A stretch of DNA of 64,000 nt from Lepisosteus oculatus (GCF_040954835.1 NW_027168383.1:643887-707886), one strand, 5' to 3'. Shown: positions 33,338 to 45,126, numbered from the stretch's first letter. Numbers and translations: made by a program. The notes: generated by a model not told the origin, from the sequence alone.

Positions 33338-33580
33338 CTCTCCGTGTCTTGTTGTGCCGAATGTCTCATTTCAGACAAACATGTACAGCTTGGTTCAGTT
33401 TAATGCAAGAATTCATTTCCTTTCTGGAATAACTTGTTTTTGAAGAAATCCATACAGCTTGTGAAAGATGAAATCCATTTCTTGGTTGTCATTCGAAAAA
33501 GATTGCCGGCTGCAAGAAGCGCAAGTGATTGTTTTCTTTGACCATAAACCTGCAAATGTAGGGAACACAAGCGGCTGTCA

Positions 33581-33654
33581 GTCTCTGTGGCGCAATCGGT
33601 TAGCGCGTTCAGCTGTTAACCGAAAGATTGGTGGTTCAAGCCCACCCAGGGACG
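33581..33654 (+). tRNA. tRNA-Asn(GTT), array copy 3
   Basis: This is identical to copy 2, with the same A-C mismatch in the anticodon stem and TTTTT downstream. Confidence 0.88.
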
Positions 33655-35193
33655 CATGTCTCAGTTTTTCCAATGTAAACATCATCACCGCTAAAGAAGA
33701 TGGCGCAGAAGGCTCCACAGTCGAAACGTTGTGCTTCTTTTCTTCTCTTTTCAGCATGGAGTAAACCTTTGCTTGATCGTTTGCAGCCTACGCATGCTGA
33801 CACAGCTACCTTTCTCTTAACGCGCCTCAATCATTATTCACCAAAACCATCAGCAGAATGTGTCGCCTTTGTGGTGATGTCACTCCTCTGCTTCACAAAT
33901 GTCCTTAGTGACGGACCATTTCTTTCTGCCATTTTTCCGGAGCGGTTATTGATTGCTCCATCATTTCCCTCATACTTTCCATCCCTAGATTGAAAAAAAA
34001 AAAACAGAAACAGGCTGACAGGACGACAATCAAATTGCAAAAACTCATCAAAGCACTCGATAGAGTATTTGAATCCACAAGTAGCTACGAGCAACTTTGT
34101 CCTGGCTTGCATGAAAGTCGGAAAATGTCAAAAAGAAAAAGATGGTGGCTTTTTCATATCTGTTCTTTTATTTTTAGTTCGTTGGCTCTTCTGTCCATTG
34201 TCCTCCTGCCTGGCTCTTGACCTGTGACTGTCTGAACGCACACATTAGACTTTCAGGCGGGGGATTTGTCCTGAGCCTCTGTGGAAGACCCACCCACCCC
34301 CATAAATAACTGCTCTAGAAACACATGAATGCAAAACTAAACCACAGCTTAAAGAGGAGCTCCAACTCAGTGCCATACTAATGTAAACGAAGTAATACTA
34401 AGACATGTTCTTATGGATTTGTCTTACCTTGAGATATGTAATTGGATTTCAGGATTAACTTCCTCATTCAATGTACTGGTGATTCTTTGCCTGGTCAGTA
34501 CCTGGGTGGGAGACCTCCAGCGAACAATTAAGCTTGCTGCTGGAAGTGGTGTTAAGAGACTCTTAGGATCTTCCAGAGGTGTCTGTCCAATAGCACTAGT
34601 TGCCTTAGAGCTGGCTCAAACATTGCTCAAGAGTCTACCTTTCACAGATGCGCAAAGATGAATGATGGGGGTGCACGCTTCAAGGAGCCTTCCAACTGTA
34701 GGGACCGATTAGAGACGATCCGTAGCATGTGTTCGTTTCCATATACGCCCCGTGTCTCAACGGTAGGACAGAGAAAAATACTGCCTCGACACGTAACAGC
34801 GTTATATTAAACCGCAGGACTTGAGGGCTGTTTTGTTTGAATGTTCAAGGCATTGGTAAGAGCGTAGGTCAAGGGCCATTGGTGCATCTCCTGTAACTGG
34901 AGTAAAAATGCTATTCAAAGTGCAGTGACTAAAATCGTCGTCCACATGTCTCCGTTGTTGATTGCTTTCAGTCTAAGAACGTTCTGTTTTCATGTCCGAA
35001 CGGGGAGACTTTATCATTCCAACTTGAAGCCACCCTTAAGTCCTCTGAGGTGTGTGTGTGTGTGTGCTTGCACGTATGGCGTAAAAGGTTTCTTAAACGG
35101 AGAGCGAACTTGAAAAAAGTTGCCTCCGCTGCCGGCGCCGCCTCGCACTCCCTGTTCGATTGTAGCAAGAAGGCAGCGGCCGCGGCGCTTGCT

Positions 35194-35277
35194 GTAGTCG
35201 TGGCCGAGTTGGGTTAAGGTGACGGACTTGAAATCCGTTGGGGTCTCCCCGCGCAGGTTCAAATACTGCCGACTACG
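35194..35277 (+). pseudogene. tRNA-Ser(TGA), array copy 3, degenerate
   Basis: Compared with copies 1 and 2 the A box gains two bases (gagttgggttaagg for gagtggttaagg), making the body 84 nt. The T-stem/B box has a C-to-A change (ttcaaatactgcc). The anticodon arm is unchanged. The damage to both promoter boxes suggests a pseudogene. Confidence 0.8.
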
Positions 35278-36827
35278 GCGTCCTTTGCATTTGGTTGCGT
35301 GCGTGCGTGTAAAAGGACCAGCGCCGTTTCGTTTTCGCTGGGACCTTTAACACTCTAAATCGCCTGGACCCACAGCCTGTGAAATCGATTCTTCAGCACC
35401 CACGATGGACGCTTTGCCGCTGGACACAGATAACGATGCTTTTCTGCAACGAGCTTTCCAGCTGAATTTTCTCGGCAGCTCCGTACTGAACCTGTTCTCC
35501 ATTGCAACATAGCGGAGGCTCGTCACGTCTATAGCAAGGCTGTGTAGGACCGCATACGCCACAGTGACTTGTACACAGACCACATGAAAGGCAAGCAAAA
35601 TACACTTTTAAAATTCCAAAGACTCACAAGGTCAGAGAAACAGCGATGACCTGAACAGATCTGTTACAGAAGTCTAGGTTGACCTTTTTAGAGCTGTAAT
35701 TGCATTTTTGTTTAATAGAAGATCAAATCTACTCGCATGTACCAGCACCTTACAGTTTATTGATGTTAATTCTGTTTAAGTAATAAGATTGCTAACGATG
35801 TTGGACTTTAGCCGGTGTTTTTTAGAACAAATTGCTTACACTTCTGTAAGGAATACGCAGTACGTGCCTTTGTCAGTCATTGCTCACCATACCTGTAACT
35901 TTCTTATCTAACTCACTTCCTCAAATGGTGAAGGTCCACAAACATAAATGAAAAAAAACCCCTTGTTGTAGATGAGGTGCACAAAAAAGCAGCCCCTGAT
36001 AGTGTATAACACATTTATACTATTGCAGAGACACATGTAACATATATATACTGTATATATGAAACAGAAATAGAAACAGAAACAGGAATCGCTTACTCAC
36101 CTGGAGAATCTCTGTAGGAATATCTAGCATTTATCAATGGAAATAAAAGCTGCTTTAATACAGTGCATGTTCAAACTCAAACCCTCAGCTGCTGTTCTTG
36201 TTTGTTTTGGGACAAATTGCAACTGAGCATCGCATGAGCCGTTACGTACCCTTATCTGTTAGGGAATTTCAAGGGAGGAGTTAGGTCAGAATGGGTAGGC
36301 TGCAAAACAACAAGTAAAGATTTATTCCAAGATGAAACGTTGTGGCGGTTTTCTTATCTTTTCAGCATGGACTAAACTTTTACGTGTTCCTTATATGCTA
36401 TATATGTATATATTAGCACCAATGTCGTTCTTAAAAACTAACATGAAATTGTCAGGGACATTCAGCTATATACAAAGACGAGACAGACAAAGTAATAATT
36501 CTGTATTAACGTGGCCTACATATTGACGCAATGATCAAACTGACTGACATGTTCTGATTCAGATCCCCTGCAGTTCATGCCAATTAGAACAATAGCAATG
36601 CTGAGTCCTCCCCACCCTACTGAGCACAAATTCAGCTGCTCTCCAGTTCTGTTCTGCATGTTTTTTCATTGCAATTGAGCTCGGAGCTGGAGATGATCTC
36701 CATACAGTTCTGTGTTCACCAGCCCGCACTTGCGTGCTAATTTACGGGTTGTGGCAAATGCTTTTCTATAGTTCATATACATGACGGCAACCTGTTACTG
36801 AGGAACCTGAGAGGTTTAAAAGCCTCA

Positions 36828-36900
36828 CGAGCCAGGCAGGACTCAAACCTACAATCTTCTGATCCGAAATCAGACGCGTTATCCATTACGCCACTGGCCC
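36828..36900 (-). tRNA. tRNA-Arg(TCG), array copy 4
   Basis: Anticodon TCG is kept. Two changes are seen relative to copies 2 and 3: loop position 32 is T (ttTCGga), and the T-loop is ggtttgagt instead of ggttcgagt, which alters the B box. The stems still pair. Confidence 0.85.
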
Positions 36901-37776
36901 ATAGAACATGCGCTTGCACTCCACCACAGAGAGCTCTACACTGCTACTAGTAGTACACTTCCCCATCTAAATTTTCACAGCAAGAAACTTGTGTTTCCTA
37001 CTATTTTTGTCAGGTTTAAAATATCATCTCCTTAAAACAGAAAAAGTGTTGATGTGTCGTGCTGAAATTCCGATTGATTTTGAATTCAAAGAAAAAAGGT
37101 TTTCTTCCAAAACACCATGAAATTGTCACATCTTGCAGACAATAGGTGTATTCCATGTTGTAAAGAGAAGAAAGAAAACCATGGAGCCTTTTACAGGTGT
37201 GAGGCTTCTTCAGGTGTGAGAAGACCTCACAGTCGAAACGCTGTGTTTCCGTTCTTCTCTTTTCAGCATGCAATAAACCTAGTACTTGTTCCTTTGCAGC
37301 CGAGGCATGCTGACGTAGCTACCCAGCTGAACATCTTGCAGACTCTACAGTACTTCTCTCCTGTAGAAGTAAAGCAGGGCTTGCTGGGTGAGCTTTTGCT
37401 CCGGTAAATTAGGTCACGTGTCATGTTAAATCACTTCTTCTAAACACAACATTTGCTGGTGCTAGCTTTCCCCATGAAAAGAGACATTTCCCTTACAGTA
37501 CATGACATATCGTTTTTATTCTATCAATAAGTATAGAAATTAAACAAAAGAAAAAATGGTGTCGCCAAAGAATGCACAGCTCTGTCGCCTTGGGGAGGTG
37601 TCAAGGGCATTGAGCTCCTTGGACATGAAAAGTGCCCGATAAATGCCATTTCTCATCATTTCTCTTGGCGTCAGTTCTGCTATTAAATGGGACGGAGGCA
37701 ACGGGCTCAGAGAGCAGGTTAAGTGCACACCGAACGCAGATGTGTCCAAGTGTCTGTAAAAGCGCGGTGCTCCGCT

Positions 37777-37850
37777 GGCGCTGTTCCCTAGTGGCTTAAA
37801 GTGCCCGCCTAGTAAGCAGGCGATCCTGGGTCTGAATACCAGCGGTGCCT
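37777..37850 (+). tRNA. Thr(AGT)-like tRNA, array copy 4, probably degenerate
   Basis: The body is the same as in copies 2 and 3, with the same A- and B-box defects. Confidence 0.66.
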
Positions 37851-38093
37851 CTCTCCGTGTCTTGTTGTGCCGAATGTCTCATTTCAGACAAACATGTACA
37901 GCTTGGTTCAGTTTAATGCAAGAATTCATTTCCTTTCTGGAATAACTTGTTTTTGAAGAAATCCATACAGCTTGTGAAAGATGAAATCCATTTCTTGGTT
38001 GTCAGTGGAAAAAGATTGCCGGCTGCAAGAAGCGCAAGTGATTGTTTTCTTTGACCATAAACCTGCAAATGTAGGGTGCACAAAAGACTGTCA

Positions 38094-38141
38094 GACTCTG
38101 TGGTGCTGAAAAGTTGGTGGTTCAAGCCCCTCCAGTATGCG
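38094..38141 (+). pseudogene. tRNA-Asn remnant, array copy 4
   Basis: The 5' end gactctgtggtgc is joined directly to aaaagttggtggttcaagccc. The D-loop and most of the anticodon arm are therefore missing, and the 3' acceptor strand (tccagtatgcg) is altered. It lies in the expected place between the Thr-like copy and the short repeat. Confidence 0.85.
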
Positions 38142-38850
38142 TGTCTCAGTTTTTCCAATGTAAACATCATCACCATCGCTAAAGAAGATGGTGCAGAAGG
38201 CTCCACAGTCGAAACGTTGTGCTTCTTTTCTTCTCTTTTCAGCATGGAGTAAACCTTTGCTTTATCCTTTGCAGCCTAAGCATGCTGACGCAGCTACCTT
38301 TCTCTTAACACGCCTCAATCATTATTCACCAAAACGATCAGCAGAATAAGTCGCCTTTGTGGTGATGTCACTCCTCTGCTTCACAAATGTCCTTAGTGAC
38401 GGACCATTTCTTTCTGCCATTTTTCCGGAGCGGTTATTGATTGCTCCATCATTTCCCTCATACTTTCCATCCCTAGATTGAAAAAAAAAAAACAGAAACA
38501 GGCTGACAGGACGACAATCAAATTGCAAAAACTCATCAAAGCATTCGATAGAGTATTTGAATCCACAAGTAGCTACGAGCAACTTTGTCCTGGCTTGCAT
38601 GAAAGTCGGAAAATGTCAAAAAGAAAAAGATGGTGGCTTTTTCATATCTGTTCTTTTATTTTTAGTTCGTTGGCTCATCTGTCCATTGTCCTCCTGCCTG
38701 GCTCTTGACCTGTGACTGTTTGAACGCACACAGTAGACTTTCATGCAGGGGATTTGTCCTGAGCCTCTGTGAAGGACCCACCCACCCCCATAAATAACTG
38801 CTCTAGAAACACATGAATGCAAAACTAAACCACAGCTTAAAGAGGAGCTT

Positions 38851-39182
38851 GTCATGACCGCCAGGCAGTTAAGACCAACTCTTAAGCAATCTAAACAGCA
38901 CCAGCAGAGGGTGATTATTAACAAACGCCGCCGCACGAGTTAACCCACCTGCACACACTCCACCGTGGGGTACGCAGTGCTATTTTTACCATCTTTACTT
39001 GCTTCCCGCTGGTATTGAGTCTACTCCTTGAGAGCTCTACCTGGCGTTTTTTCCATTACCTCGTTTATTCTGGATATTGGACTCCCCTTCTGCCTTTTCG
39101 ACTTTGGACCTCGCCTCTCACCTCGGACTGTTTGCCACCAGTGTTCTCCCTGGATTACGACTTACCTTACGCCTCTTGACCA
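38851..39182. repeat. Unclassified insertion at the right end of the array
   Basis: The sequence gtcatgaccgccaggcag ... cacctcggactgtttgcc ... ggattacgac departs from the array unit at 38850 and from the tRNA-Ser flank at 39183. Its pyrimidine-rich, ggac-rich style resembles fish interspersed repeats, but I cannot name the family. No coding region is seen. Confidence 0.45.
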
Positions 39183-39490
39183 CAAAACAAAGCAAAGCAG
39201 AGCAAAACAAAATGAACAAACGAAAACCCTCACGTCCCGCACTTGCGTGTAACGCCGTTACGTGCCCAAGCGGTATTGTACTTCATCTTAGCACTGCACC
39301 CCGGGGCGTACGGTATATGGGAACGAGCACACGCCACAAATCGTCTCGAATCACTCCCTACAGCTGTAAGGCACCTTGAAGCGTGCACCCCCAACATTTT
39401 TCTTTGCGCATCTGTGAAAGGTAAACTCTTGAGCAAACTCTGAACCAGCTCTAAGGAAACTAATCCGATTAGACGTTACTTTGACTCATC
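39183..39490 (-). repeat. Inverted tRNA-Ser upstream flank without its tRNA
   Basis: This is the reverse complement of 13010-13310 and 55025-55330. The tRNA and the half of the flank next to it are absent. It is continuous with module M on the right, as at 2508-3040. Confidence 0.8.
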
Positions 39491-39890
39491 CTTTAAGGGA
39501 ACCTTGTTAATTGGAGAAATCAATGATTTCGAATGAATTCTGTATGCGTTAAAAGACAGCTATACACAGAAAACATGCAGGACACTTCTCATGATGTTTC
39601 CCGAGCCGAAACACAGTGCGTTTTTCCAAGCCCTCTGACAAAGCCCGCCCACTGAAAACTGCAGCAGATCGTGTAAAGACGTTCAACTTTGTAACTACTG
39701 CACGCACAGGAAGCAGAATAAATTCCTCTTTTCAAACTGTCAAAGGTTTGCTTTGCGAACACTGCAGGACATCGCACAATCTCTTTTGAATGGGGACAAA
39801 CGATTTCTTATGGGGCACAGTAAGTACAGACGTTTAAAAAGCTCCACTCATGCCGACGATGCAGCATGAAGAAGCGCAACCTAACGTTTG
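39490..39890. repeat. Module M, copy at the left of the second array
   Basis: It matches 2636-3040 and 60890-61290. The LINE tail begins immediately after cctaacgtttg. Confidence 0.8.
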
Positions 39891-39929
39891 CATTCCTAGC
39901 AAATTCCTTTTATTTTTTGATAAATAAAG

Positions 39930-40925
39930 ACAGTCTTGTTTAACAAACAACACACACAACATTTTACATTGTCAATTCAATTCAAATCAATGTATTTCTA
40001 TATAGCGCCTTTCACAACAAGGTTACGTGCTGTCTCTTTGAGGCAGATGTTTAAATCCTCTGAGTTAAGTGCTGAAGTTATAGTAGTCCTATCAGTATTG
40101 TTGCCTCCGATCAACAGATCCTCATTTTTCTCAGAGTTGAGTAACAAAAAGTTTTCACACATCCAAGTATTTCCTTCCTTAATGCATTTAACTAAACTGA
40201 TAATAGAAGAGTTGTCGTTTGGTGTAAACAAAATGTTTATTTGAGTGTCATCAGCATATGAATGAAAGTTCATATTATTTTTTCATATTATCCTACCTAG
40301 CAGCAGCATGTAGAGAGAGAGAGCAATATTGGTCCCAGCACTGATCTTCTGGTACCCCAAATTGAACTGGTGACATTGATGAAGCAGTACAATTATTAGA
40401 TATTTGAACATAATGAAAACGATGAGTAAAATGTGAAGTAAACCACTGAAGGACGGTTCCAGATAAGCCAACCTCAAACTCAAGCCTGTGTAACAAAACA
40501 GAGAGGTCAACCGTGTCAAAGGCAGCTCTAAGATCTAGAAGCAAAGCACAAGCATTGTTGCATTCCCTGCATCAGTAGCTAAGAGAATATCATTTACGAC
40601 TCTTGTTAATGCAGTTTCAGAAACCAGACTAAAATTTCTCAAGTATATTATTTGAATCCAGATATGATTGACATTGGGCAACAACTATTCTCCCAAGACT
40701 TTTAGATTGAAATGGGACCTTTGAGACAGGCCTGTAGTTGTTAAGAACTTGTTGATCCAAATTTGACTTCTTAAGAGCGGTCTAACAACCGCTACCTTAA
40801 ATTGATCAGGTACAACGCCTGACGCAAGCGATGCATTCATCATACTAATTATAGGTCCTGCCAGTCCTTCGAGGGAATCTTTGACTAGCTGAGTGGGGAT
40901 GGGATCTAGCGAACAGGTGGTTGAC
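39930..40925 (-). mobile_element. L2/CR1-like LINE fragment, copy A
   Basis: The minus strand encodes broken reverse-transcriptase pieces in family order: TTCSLDPIPTQLVKDS, GVVPDQFKVAVVRPLL, LLDLRAAFDTVDLSVLLHRLEF, and NFHSYADDTQINILF with NFLLLNSEK. YADD is the catalytic motif. The 3' end has the fish LINE-type tatatagcgcctttcacaac. The order matches L2-type LINEs. The endonuclease domain is missing, and the frame is interrupted by stops and shifts. The 5' end abuts the Tc1 fragment. Confidence 0.85.
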
Positions 40926-41495
40926 TTTGTCTTACGTCTGTGTTTATGAGTCCACCATAAGAAGAAATCTGAACAGGAGTGGTGATCATGCGAGGTCACC
41001 ATGGAGGAAACCACTGCTCTCCCCCCCAAAAAAACCACCACTGCCCCTCTCAAGTTTGCTAAAGACCACATGGATGTTCCACAGCAACTCCTGGAACAAT
41101 GTTCTGTGGACAGTGACAAAAGTTGAACATGTTGGTAAATGTGCACAACGTTATGTTTGGAGATAACAAAACACTGCATACCAACTCCAAAACCTCATCC
41201 CACCTGGGAAGCATAGCGGAGGCTGTACGGCTTGCAATCATCGAGGGACCGATGAATTCCAAGATGTATCAGGAAATTCTACAGCAGAATGTCAGGGTGT
41301 CTGCCTGTGATCTAAAACTCGAAAGACGCTGGGTCATGCAGCATGACAAAAACAAAGGAGTACATCAACAACAGAGTGGCTGAAACAATAGAAATTCCGT
41401 ATTTTGGGATGGCCGAGTAAGAGTCCTGACCCCAATCCCATTGAAGTGCTGTGGCGTGATCTAAAGCAGGCCGTTCAGTGCAAGACATCTCCCAA
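40925..41495 (+). mobile_element. Tc1/mariner transposase remnant, copy A
   Basis: The plus strand encodes pieces of a Tc1 transposase: SWNNVLWT followed by TKVEHVGKCAQRYVWR (the first catalytic Asp region, degraded here), GPMNSKMYQEILQQNV, and WVMQHDK (second Asp region). The stretch ccccaatcccattgaagtgctgtgg gives NPIEVLW, the DDE-motif Glu. Stops and frameshifts make it non-functional. Neither terminal inverted repeat is seen. Confidence 0.85.
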
Positions 41496-41592
41496 CTGTA
41501 TGTGAGAGAAAAGCAGAGACGCTCACTGAGTAAGGTGGGGTTGCAGCTTTGCAAATCAAAAGGACATTTGTACGCTCAAAAAGGGACAGTAG

Positions 41593-41665
41593 CACCCCAG
41601 ATGGGACTCGAACCCACAATCCCTGGCTTAGGAGGCCAGTTCCTTATCCATTAGGCCACTGGGGC
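41593..41665 (-). tRNA. tRNA-Arg(CCT), copy A
   Basis: The 73-nt body starts GCCCCAGTGGCCTAATGG and has anticodon stem-loop ctggc ctCCTaa gccag and T-arm gtgggttcgagtcccat. The acceptor stem closes with a G-T pair at 1-72, usual for this isoacceptor. One base differs in the D-arm region (ggaact for ggcact). TTTTT follows 8 bp downstream on the minus strand. Confidence 0.95.
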
Positions 41666-41679
41666 ACACTGGGTTGGGT

Positions 41680-42540
41680 CGATCACGCTGATGAAGAGCC
41701 AGTTTTTTTTTTTCCTTTGCTTTTTCAAAGGGATCCCCAAAATTAGGAAAGTTAGGCAGCAGAAGGTTTACTGTGACCTGAGAAGGACCGGCATCCAATC
41801 ACGGTGGTACACACACACACGCTCTCACTCATCTGAGCTACACGGCTACCAAGATGATCTCAGGTGCGCCGAGCTGGTACGGAACATATTGAACTGATCG
41901 ACGGCGAATTGTCTCTCAGACAGGCTTTTCACCTCTGAGCTCCCTGACTGACAGTAATCAGCTAGGTAGTGAAACAGTCAGCTGCTTCTAAGCCTTAAAC
42001 AGCTGCATCTCGGCGCTTCCACAGAGAGATGATTTGCAAGCCAAACATCGCCCATTGGGAACACCTTACTATCACTAGTTTAAGAGACTCTTAAGGTCTT
42101 GCAGAGGTGCCTGTCTAATAGCATGCGCTTTGCAAGCTATAGGTGTTTAGGCTGAGGCAGAATGCCTGTTAACAAAATGTTTTTCTAAAGGGGCCTCGCA
42201 CTCTTTTCCAAGCAATGGTCACCATCCCCACCGAGTGTCACAATGTAGTCATGTCCTAGGACATCACCTGTTAGTCTCCATTTGTCTGCCACCAACACTT
42301 TAGGTTAAGGGGTCACAACCGCACCCCAAAGACCAGAGGAGCCGTTGGCGTTCTGGCGGCGCAGATTGGGCTGAAGGTGGGGCGCTTGAATCTCGCTGTT
42401 GGAGGCCGTCTGAAACTGACCCAAGCCTTTCCCTTGAATTAAATGTAAATAAATAAATGAACCCCAGATGCACATGGAATCAATCACGTGTTTCCTTTGA
42501 GCCGTTTCAAAGACTGCTCCAGAGTTTACCTTGCACAGAT
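41680..42540. repeat. Spacer of the second array unit, no gene seen
   Basis: The spacer is repeated at 45215-46075, 48678-49495 and 63070-63930. It starts with a poly-T/pyrimidine tract (agccagtttttttttttcc) and has a short acacacacac run. No protein similarity or tRNA is present. Confidence 0.75.
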
Positions 42541-43082
42541 GCGCAAAGATTAATGATGGGGGTGCACGCTTCCAGGCGCCTTACAACTGTAGGGACTGAT
42601 TAGAGACAATTCGTAGCGTGTGTTCGTTTCCATATACGCCCCGTGTTGCAATGGTAGGATGAAGTCAAATACGGCTTGGACGCGTAACGGCATTCTATCC
42701 AACTGCAGGACTTGAGGGTTTTTTGTGCTTTGTTCTGTTTTCGTTGACATCGCATTCGTAAGAGCGTCAAAAAAAGGCAATTCCAGCATCTAACACGAAT
42801 AAAAGGGCTATTGAAACTGCAGGGCTGCGCAGCTTCTAAAATCCTTGCACACAATTCTCCGTTATTGTTACTTCCTTCTTTCTGTCTAACAAAGTTCCCT
42901 TTTCCTGACCGGACGGGGAGACTTTATCATTCCAACTTGAAGCCAGCCTTAAGTCCTCTGAGGCGCATTTGTCTGCTAGCATGCATTTTGTGAAAGTTTT
43001 TTTTGTTGTTGTTAAACGGAAAGCGACTTTGAAAAAGGTTTCCGCCGCTGCCCGGCACTCTATGTTAGACTGCATCAAAAAG
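42541..43082 (+). repeat. Conserved tRNA-Ser upstream flank, second array
   Basis: This is the same flank family as 13040-13653 (gagactttatcattcc followed by ttgaagccagccttaa). It is repeated at 46074-46624. It ends directly at the Ser(AGA)-like gene. Confidence 0.8.
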
Positions 43083-43164
43083 GTGGCGGCGGCCGAGTGG
43101 TTAGGGCGATGGACTAGAAAGCCATCGGGGTCTCCCTGCGAAGCTTCGAGTCCTGCCGCTTACG
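43083..43164 (+). pseudogene. tRNA-Ser(AGA)-like, copy A, degenerate
   Basis: The 82-nt class II body has anticodon loop ctAGAaa and a good A box (ggccgagtggttaggg). The acceptor strands (gtggcgg and cgcttac) pair poorly. The T-arm gcgaagcttcgagtcctgc has lost the gcagg/cctgc stem. A (ggc)n expansion overlaps the 5' acceptor strand. Confidence 0.75.
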
Positions 43165-43292
43165 GTGTCGTCGTGTGTCTGCGCAACAAAGGAAAAGCAC
43201 CTGTTTTGCTTTTCCCGCAACTTTTAAAACGCGAATGATCTGGATTTCTACATGATTGGCTCTTAAAATGTGATCTGATCTTCATCTGACGC

Positions 43293-44455
43293 ATAATAAT
43301 AAATAAAGACAGTCTTGTTTAACAAACAACACACACAACATTTTACATTGTCAATTCAGTTCAAATCAATGTATTTCTATATAGCACCTTTCACAACAAG
43401 GTTGTCTCAAGGCACGTAACAATGCAAGTTGTTAAGAGCCTTGTGTCTAATATGGAACAAGTAATAGGTTTATTCCATGCTGAAAAAAAGAAGAAAGAGA
43501 ACACAACGTTTCGGCCGTGGAGCCTTCTTCAGGTGTGTCTAATATGCCACTTAGGTTACGTGCTGTCTCTTTGAGGCAAATGTTTAAATCCTCTGAGTTA
43601 AGTGCTGAAGTTATAGTAGTCCTATCAGTATTGTTGCCTCCGATCAACAGATCCTCAGTTTTCTCAGAGTTGAGTAACAAAAAGTTTTCACACATCCAAG
43701 TCTTTCCTTCATTAATGCATTTAACTAAAGTGATAATAGAAAAGTTGTCGTTTGGTGTGAACAAAATATTTATTTGAGTGTCATCAGCATATGAATGAAA
43801 GTTCATATTATTTTTTCGTATTATCCTACCTAGCAGCAGCATGTAGAGAGAGAGAGCAATATTGGCCCCGGCACTGATCCGTCTGGTACCCCAAATTGAA
43901 CTGGTGACGTTGATGAAGCAGTACAATTATTAGATATTTGAACATAATGAAAACGATGAGTAAAATGTGAAGTAAACCACTGAAGGACGGTTCCAGATAA
44001 GCCAACCTCAAACTCAAGCCTGTGTAACAAAACAGAGAGGTCAACCGTGTCAAAGGCAGCTCTAAGATCTAGAAGCACAAGCACTGTTGCATTCCCCACA
44101 TCAGTAGCTAAGAGAATATCATTTACGACTCTCGTTAATGCAGTTTCAGAAAGCAGACTGAAATTTCTCAAGTATATTATTTGAATCCAGATACGATTGA
44201 CATTGGGCAACAACTATTCTCTCAAAACTTTTAGATTGAAATGGGACCTTTGAGACAGGCCTGTAGTTGTTAAGAACTTGTGGATCCAAATTTGACTTCT
44301 TAAGGAGCGGTCTAACAACCGCTACCTTAAATTGATCAGGTACAACGCCTGACGCAAGCGATGCATTCATCATACTAATTATAGGTCCTGCCAGTCCTTC
44401 GGGGAATCTTTGACTAGCTGAGTGGGGATGGGATCTAGCGAACAGGTGGTTGACT
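43293..44455 (-). mobile_element. L2/CR1-like LINE fragment, copy B
   Basis: The order of motifs is the same as in copy A. This copy retains more of the 3' untranslated end (gttgtctcaaggcacgtaac) and reads LLKKSNLDPQVLNNYRPVSKVPFQSKSFERIVVAQ more fully. It has an 80-bp insertion at 43455-43534. Stops and a frameshift near the YADD region interrupt it. Confidence 0.85.
43443..43546 (-). mobile_element. 80-bp insertion with 12-bp target-site duplication
   Basis: The 12-mer gtgtctaatatg flanks the insert on both sides (43443-43454 and 43535-43546). The empty site is seen in the sister LINE at about 46985-46996. On the minus strand the insert begins acctgaagaaggctccacgg and continues with ccgaaacgttgtg, a pyrimidine run and ttcagcatggaataaacc. 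No poly(A) tail is present. Related sequences occur near the tRNA genes of the 4.5-kb array. Confidence 0.88.
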
Positions 44456-45035
44456 TTGTCTTACGTCTGTGCTCATGAGTCCACCATAAGAAGAAATCTG
44501 AACAGGAGTGGTGATCATGCGAGGTCACCACGGAGGAAACTACTGCTCTCCCCCCCAAAAAAACCACCACTGCCCCTCTCAAGTTTGCTAAAGACCACAT
44601 GGATGTTCCACAGCAACTCCTGGAACAATGTTCTGTGGACAGACGTGACAAAAGTTGAACTTGTTGGTAAATGTGCACAGCATTATGTTTGGAGATAACA
44701 AAACTCTGCATACCAACTCCAAAACCTCATCCCACCTGGGAAGCATGGCGGATGCTGAGGTTTGTTGGATGTTGAGGTTTTTGTCAATAAAGGAGGTTCC
44801 ACTAGCTCCTTAATATAAGGGTTCACGTACTTTTTCCATCAATGACCTTGATTGTTTAAACCATTTGGTCAATAAAGAAACAGCAATGTCAAATGTTGGG
44901 CGTGTGTTGTTTGTGAAATCAGACTCTCTTTATTAATTATTATGACTTAGATAAAGATAAGATCACATGTTAGGAGCCATTCATGCAGAAATCCACATCA
45001 TTCCGAAGGGCTGTTTACAAAAGTTTTTCTCCCAG
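44455..45035 (+). mobile_element. Tc1/mariner remnant, copy B, internally deleted
   Basis: The transposase part starts VCAHESTIRRNLNRSGDH and includes NNVLWTDVTKVELVG (first catalytic Asp). After about 44760 it jumps to the 3' end region, seen as gggttcacgtactttttcc and cttagataaagataagatcacat, which are typical of the 3' untranslated end of fish Tc1-like elements. The central catalytic part present in copy A is absent. Confidence 0.85.
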
Positions 45036-45126
45036 CTGAGAGAAAAGCAGAGACGCTCACTGAGTAAGGTGGGGTTGCAGCTTCACAAATCACAAGGACA
45101 TTTGTACACTCAAAAAGGGACAGGAG

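Larger units (their letters stand above)
21057..38850. repeat. Tandem array of a ~4.5-kb tRNA-bearing unit, four copies
   Basis: The marker gaaacagaaatagaaa lies at 21057, 27045, 31548 and 36061. The first period (5988 bp) exceeds 4.5 kb by exactly the solo LTR plus its 4-bp duplication. The others are 4503 and 4513 bp, and the fourth copy stops near 38850. Each unit holds, in order, tRNA-Arg(TCG) on the minus strand, then Thr(AGT)-like, Asn(GTT) and, except in the truncated fourth copy, Ser(TGA) on the plus strand. Copies 2 and 3 differ at only a handful of bases over 4.5 kb, so that duplication (or a conversion) is recent. Copies 1 and 4 are more diverged. Confidence 0.95.
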
